From contig JAYFPO010000009.1 in the NCBI GenBank assembly GCA_034927685.1, positions 62,001 to 126,000 of the forward strand: a stretch of 64,000 bases of DNA, written 5' to 3'. Made by a program: the position numbers and the translations under genes. Below the pieces are notes generated by a model. The model was not told the DNA's origin, searched no databases, and saw nothing but the letters and a program-made list of their open reading frames with translations. The stretch comes from RGIG3159 sp034927685. Its GTDB lineage: Bacteria > Bacillota > Clostridia > Oscillospirales > Oscillospiraceae. This document shows positions 63,817 through 64,000 of this stretch, one piece after another. Position 1 is the first letter of the stretch. Every line of letters starts with the position of its first letter.

Positions 63817-63828
63817 TTTACTGATTAC

Positions 63829-64000
63829 TTATCGGTTGTTTTCGCCGTATTTGCCACGCACCCCGGCGCTGGGGATACTGCATAAGGCCGCTACTGGCGT
63901 AGCTGTCGCAGCTCTGCGATACCGCTGCTTGTAAGGCTGGCGAATATCGAAGGGCTCCCCCTCAAGTCTGTGGGAGGTCGTGAGAACGTATCATTATCCC
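63829..64000 (-). CDS. C-terminal end of an unidentified element protein, cut by window edge
   Basis: On the minus strand a frame open from the window edge ends in TAA at 63829-63831. It gives 57 residues, including LRGEPFDIRQPYKQRYRR and SAGVRGKYGENNR. The composition is polar and Arg-rich. It is not recognised. A short plus-strand frame over the same bases (63752-63934) is judged a shadow. Confidence is limited by the truncation. Confidence 0.45.

Larger units (their letters stand above)
61773..64000. mobile_element. left part of a serine-recombinase mobile element, continues past the window
   Basis: A large serine recombinase, a small companion protein and the end of a third gene lie on the minus strand, beginning right after the tRNA-Ala terminator. 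The second end and attachment core are outside the window, so the exact boundary and type (transposon of the Tn4451 kind, ICE or phage) cannot be set. Confidence 0.6.

Noticed and set aside
63752..63934. 60-codon plus-strand frame at the right edge
   Set aside because: Spans an inverted repeat, lacks a ribosome site and lies opposite a more convincing truncated minus-strand frame.

Overview
The window is high-GC chromosomal DNA from an anaerobic member of the Firmicutes (class Clostridia). Low-GC-Gram-positive style operons (hisZ/short hisG, FabT/FabK fatty-acid genes, an L-box riboswitch, cyclic argJ pathway) in GC-rich coding sequence suggest an Oscillospiraceae-like gut bacterium. This placement is inferred from gene content, not from a marker-gene search.

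Layout. 1-1846 (minus): lysine branch, dapA-dapB behind a promoter, a lysine riboswitch and an attenuator; dapB runs off the left edge. 2278-4058 (plus): a KdpD/KdpE-like two-component pair without kdpFABC. 4217-12410 (plus): a complete, tightly overlapping histidine operon, hisZGDCBHAFI-hisK. 12646-25564 (plus): arginine and carbamoyl-phosphate operon, argGHCJBDF-carA-carB, in which carB is fused in frame to a diaminopimelate epimerase domain. A long perfect hairpin ends this block. 25835-27541 (minus): racemase-family protein, TIGR04076 protein and a GNAT acetyltransferase.

27661-34294: a shrunken prophage in the 3' end of a tRNA-Arg(CCG) gene, about 6.6 kb between 51-bp att repeats. Its tyrosine integrase has lost the nucleophile. 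ImmA, portal, scaffold and baseplate genes survive only as fragments joined at deletion points. A MuF minor head protein with a putative toxin domain, a CPCC-type candidate immunity gene, a gp10-like gene and an amidase endolysin remain readable.

34371-41962 (minus): a half-size chromate transporter pair, a transglutaminase-like lipoprotein, a type IIA topoisomerase pair (parE-parC) and a TtcA-like tRNA thiolase. 42184-43032 (plus): rplM-rpsI. 43316-54186 (minus): a 13-gene fatty-acid operon, acpP-accBCDA-fabH-fabK-NMO-like-fabD-fabG-fabF-fabZ-fabT, with an AT-rich palindrome at its promoter that fits a FabT operator. 54559-59271 (plus): phosphatase genes, an AbrB-type regulator overlapping a YnbB-like PLP enzyme, an EamA transporter and a membrane-anchored cyclophilin. 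59375-61116 (minus): a PlsC acyltransferase, DUF3343 and YedF. 61341-61730: tRNA-Ala(CGC), preceded by degenerate tandem copies of its own 5' half. 61773-64000: the edge of a second mobile element carrying a large serine recombinase.

The most unusual points are the carB-dapF fusion with a rearranged catalytic motif, the retained MuF toxin/immunity-like pair in an otherwise gutted and probably immobile prophage, and the tRNA-Ala half-gene array.
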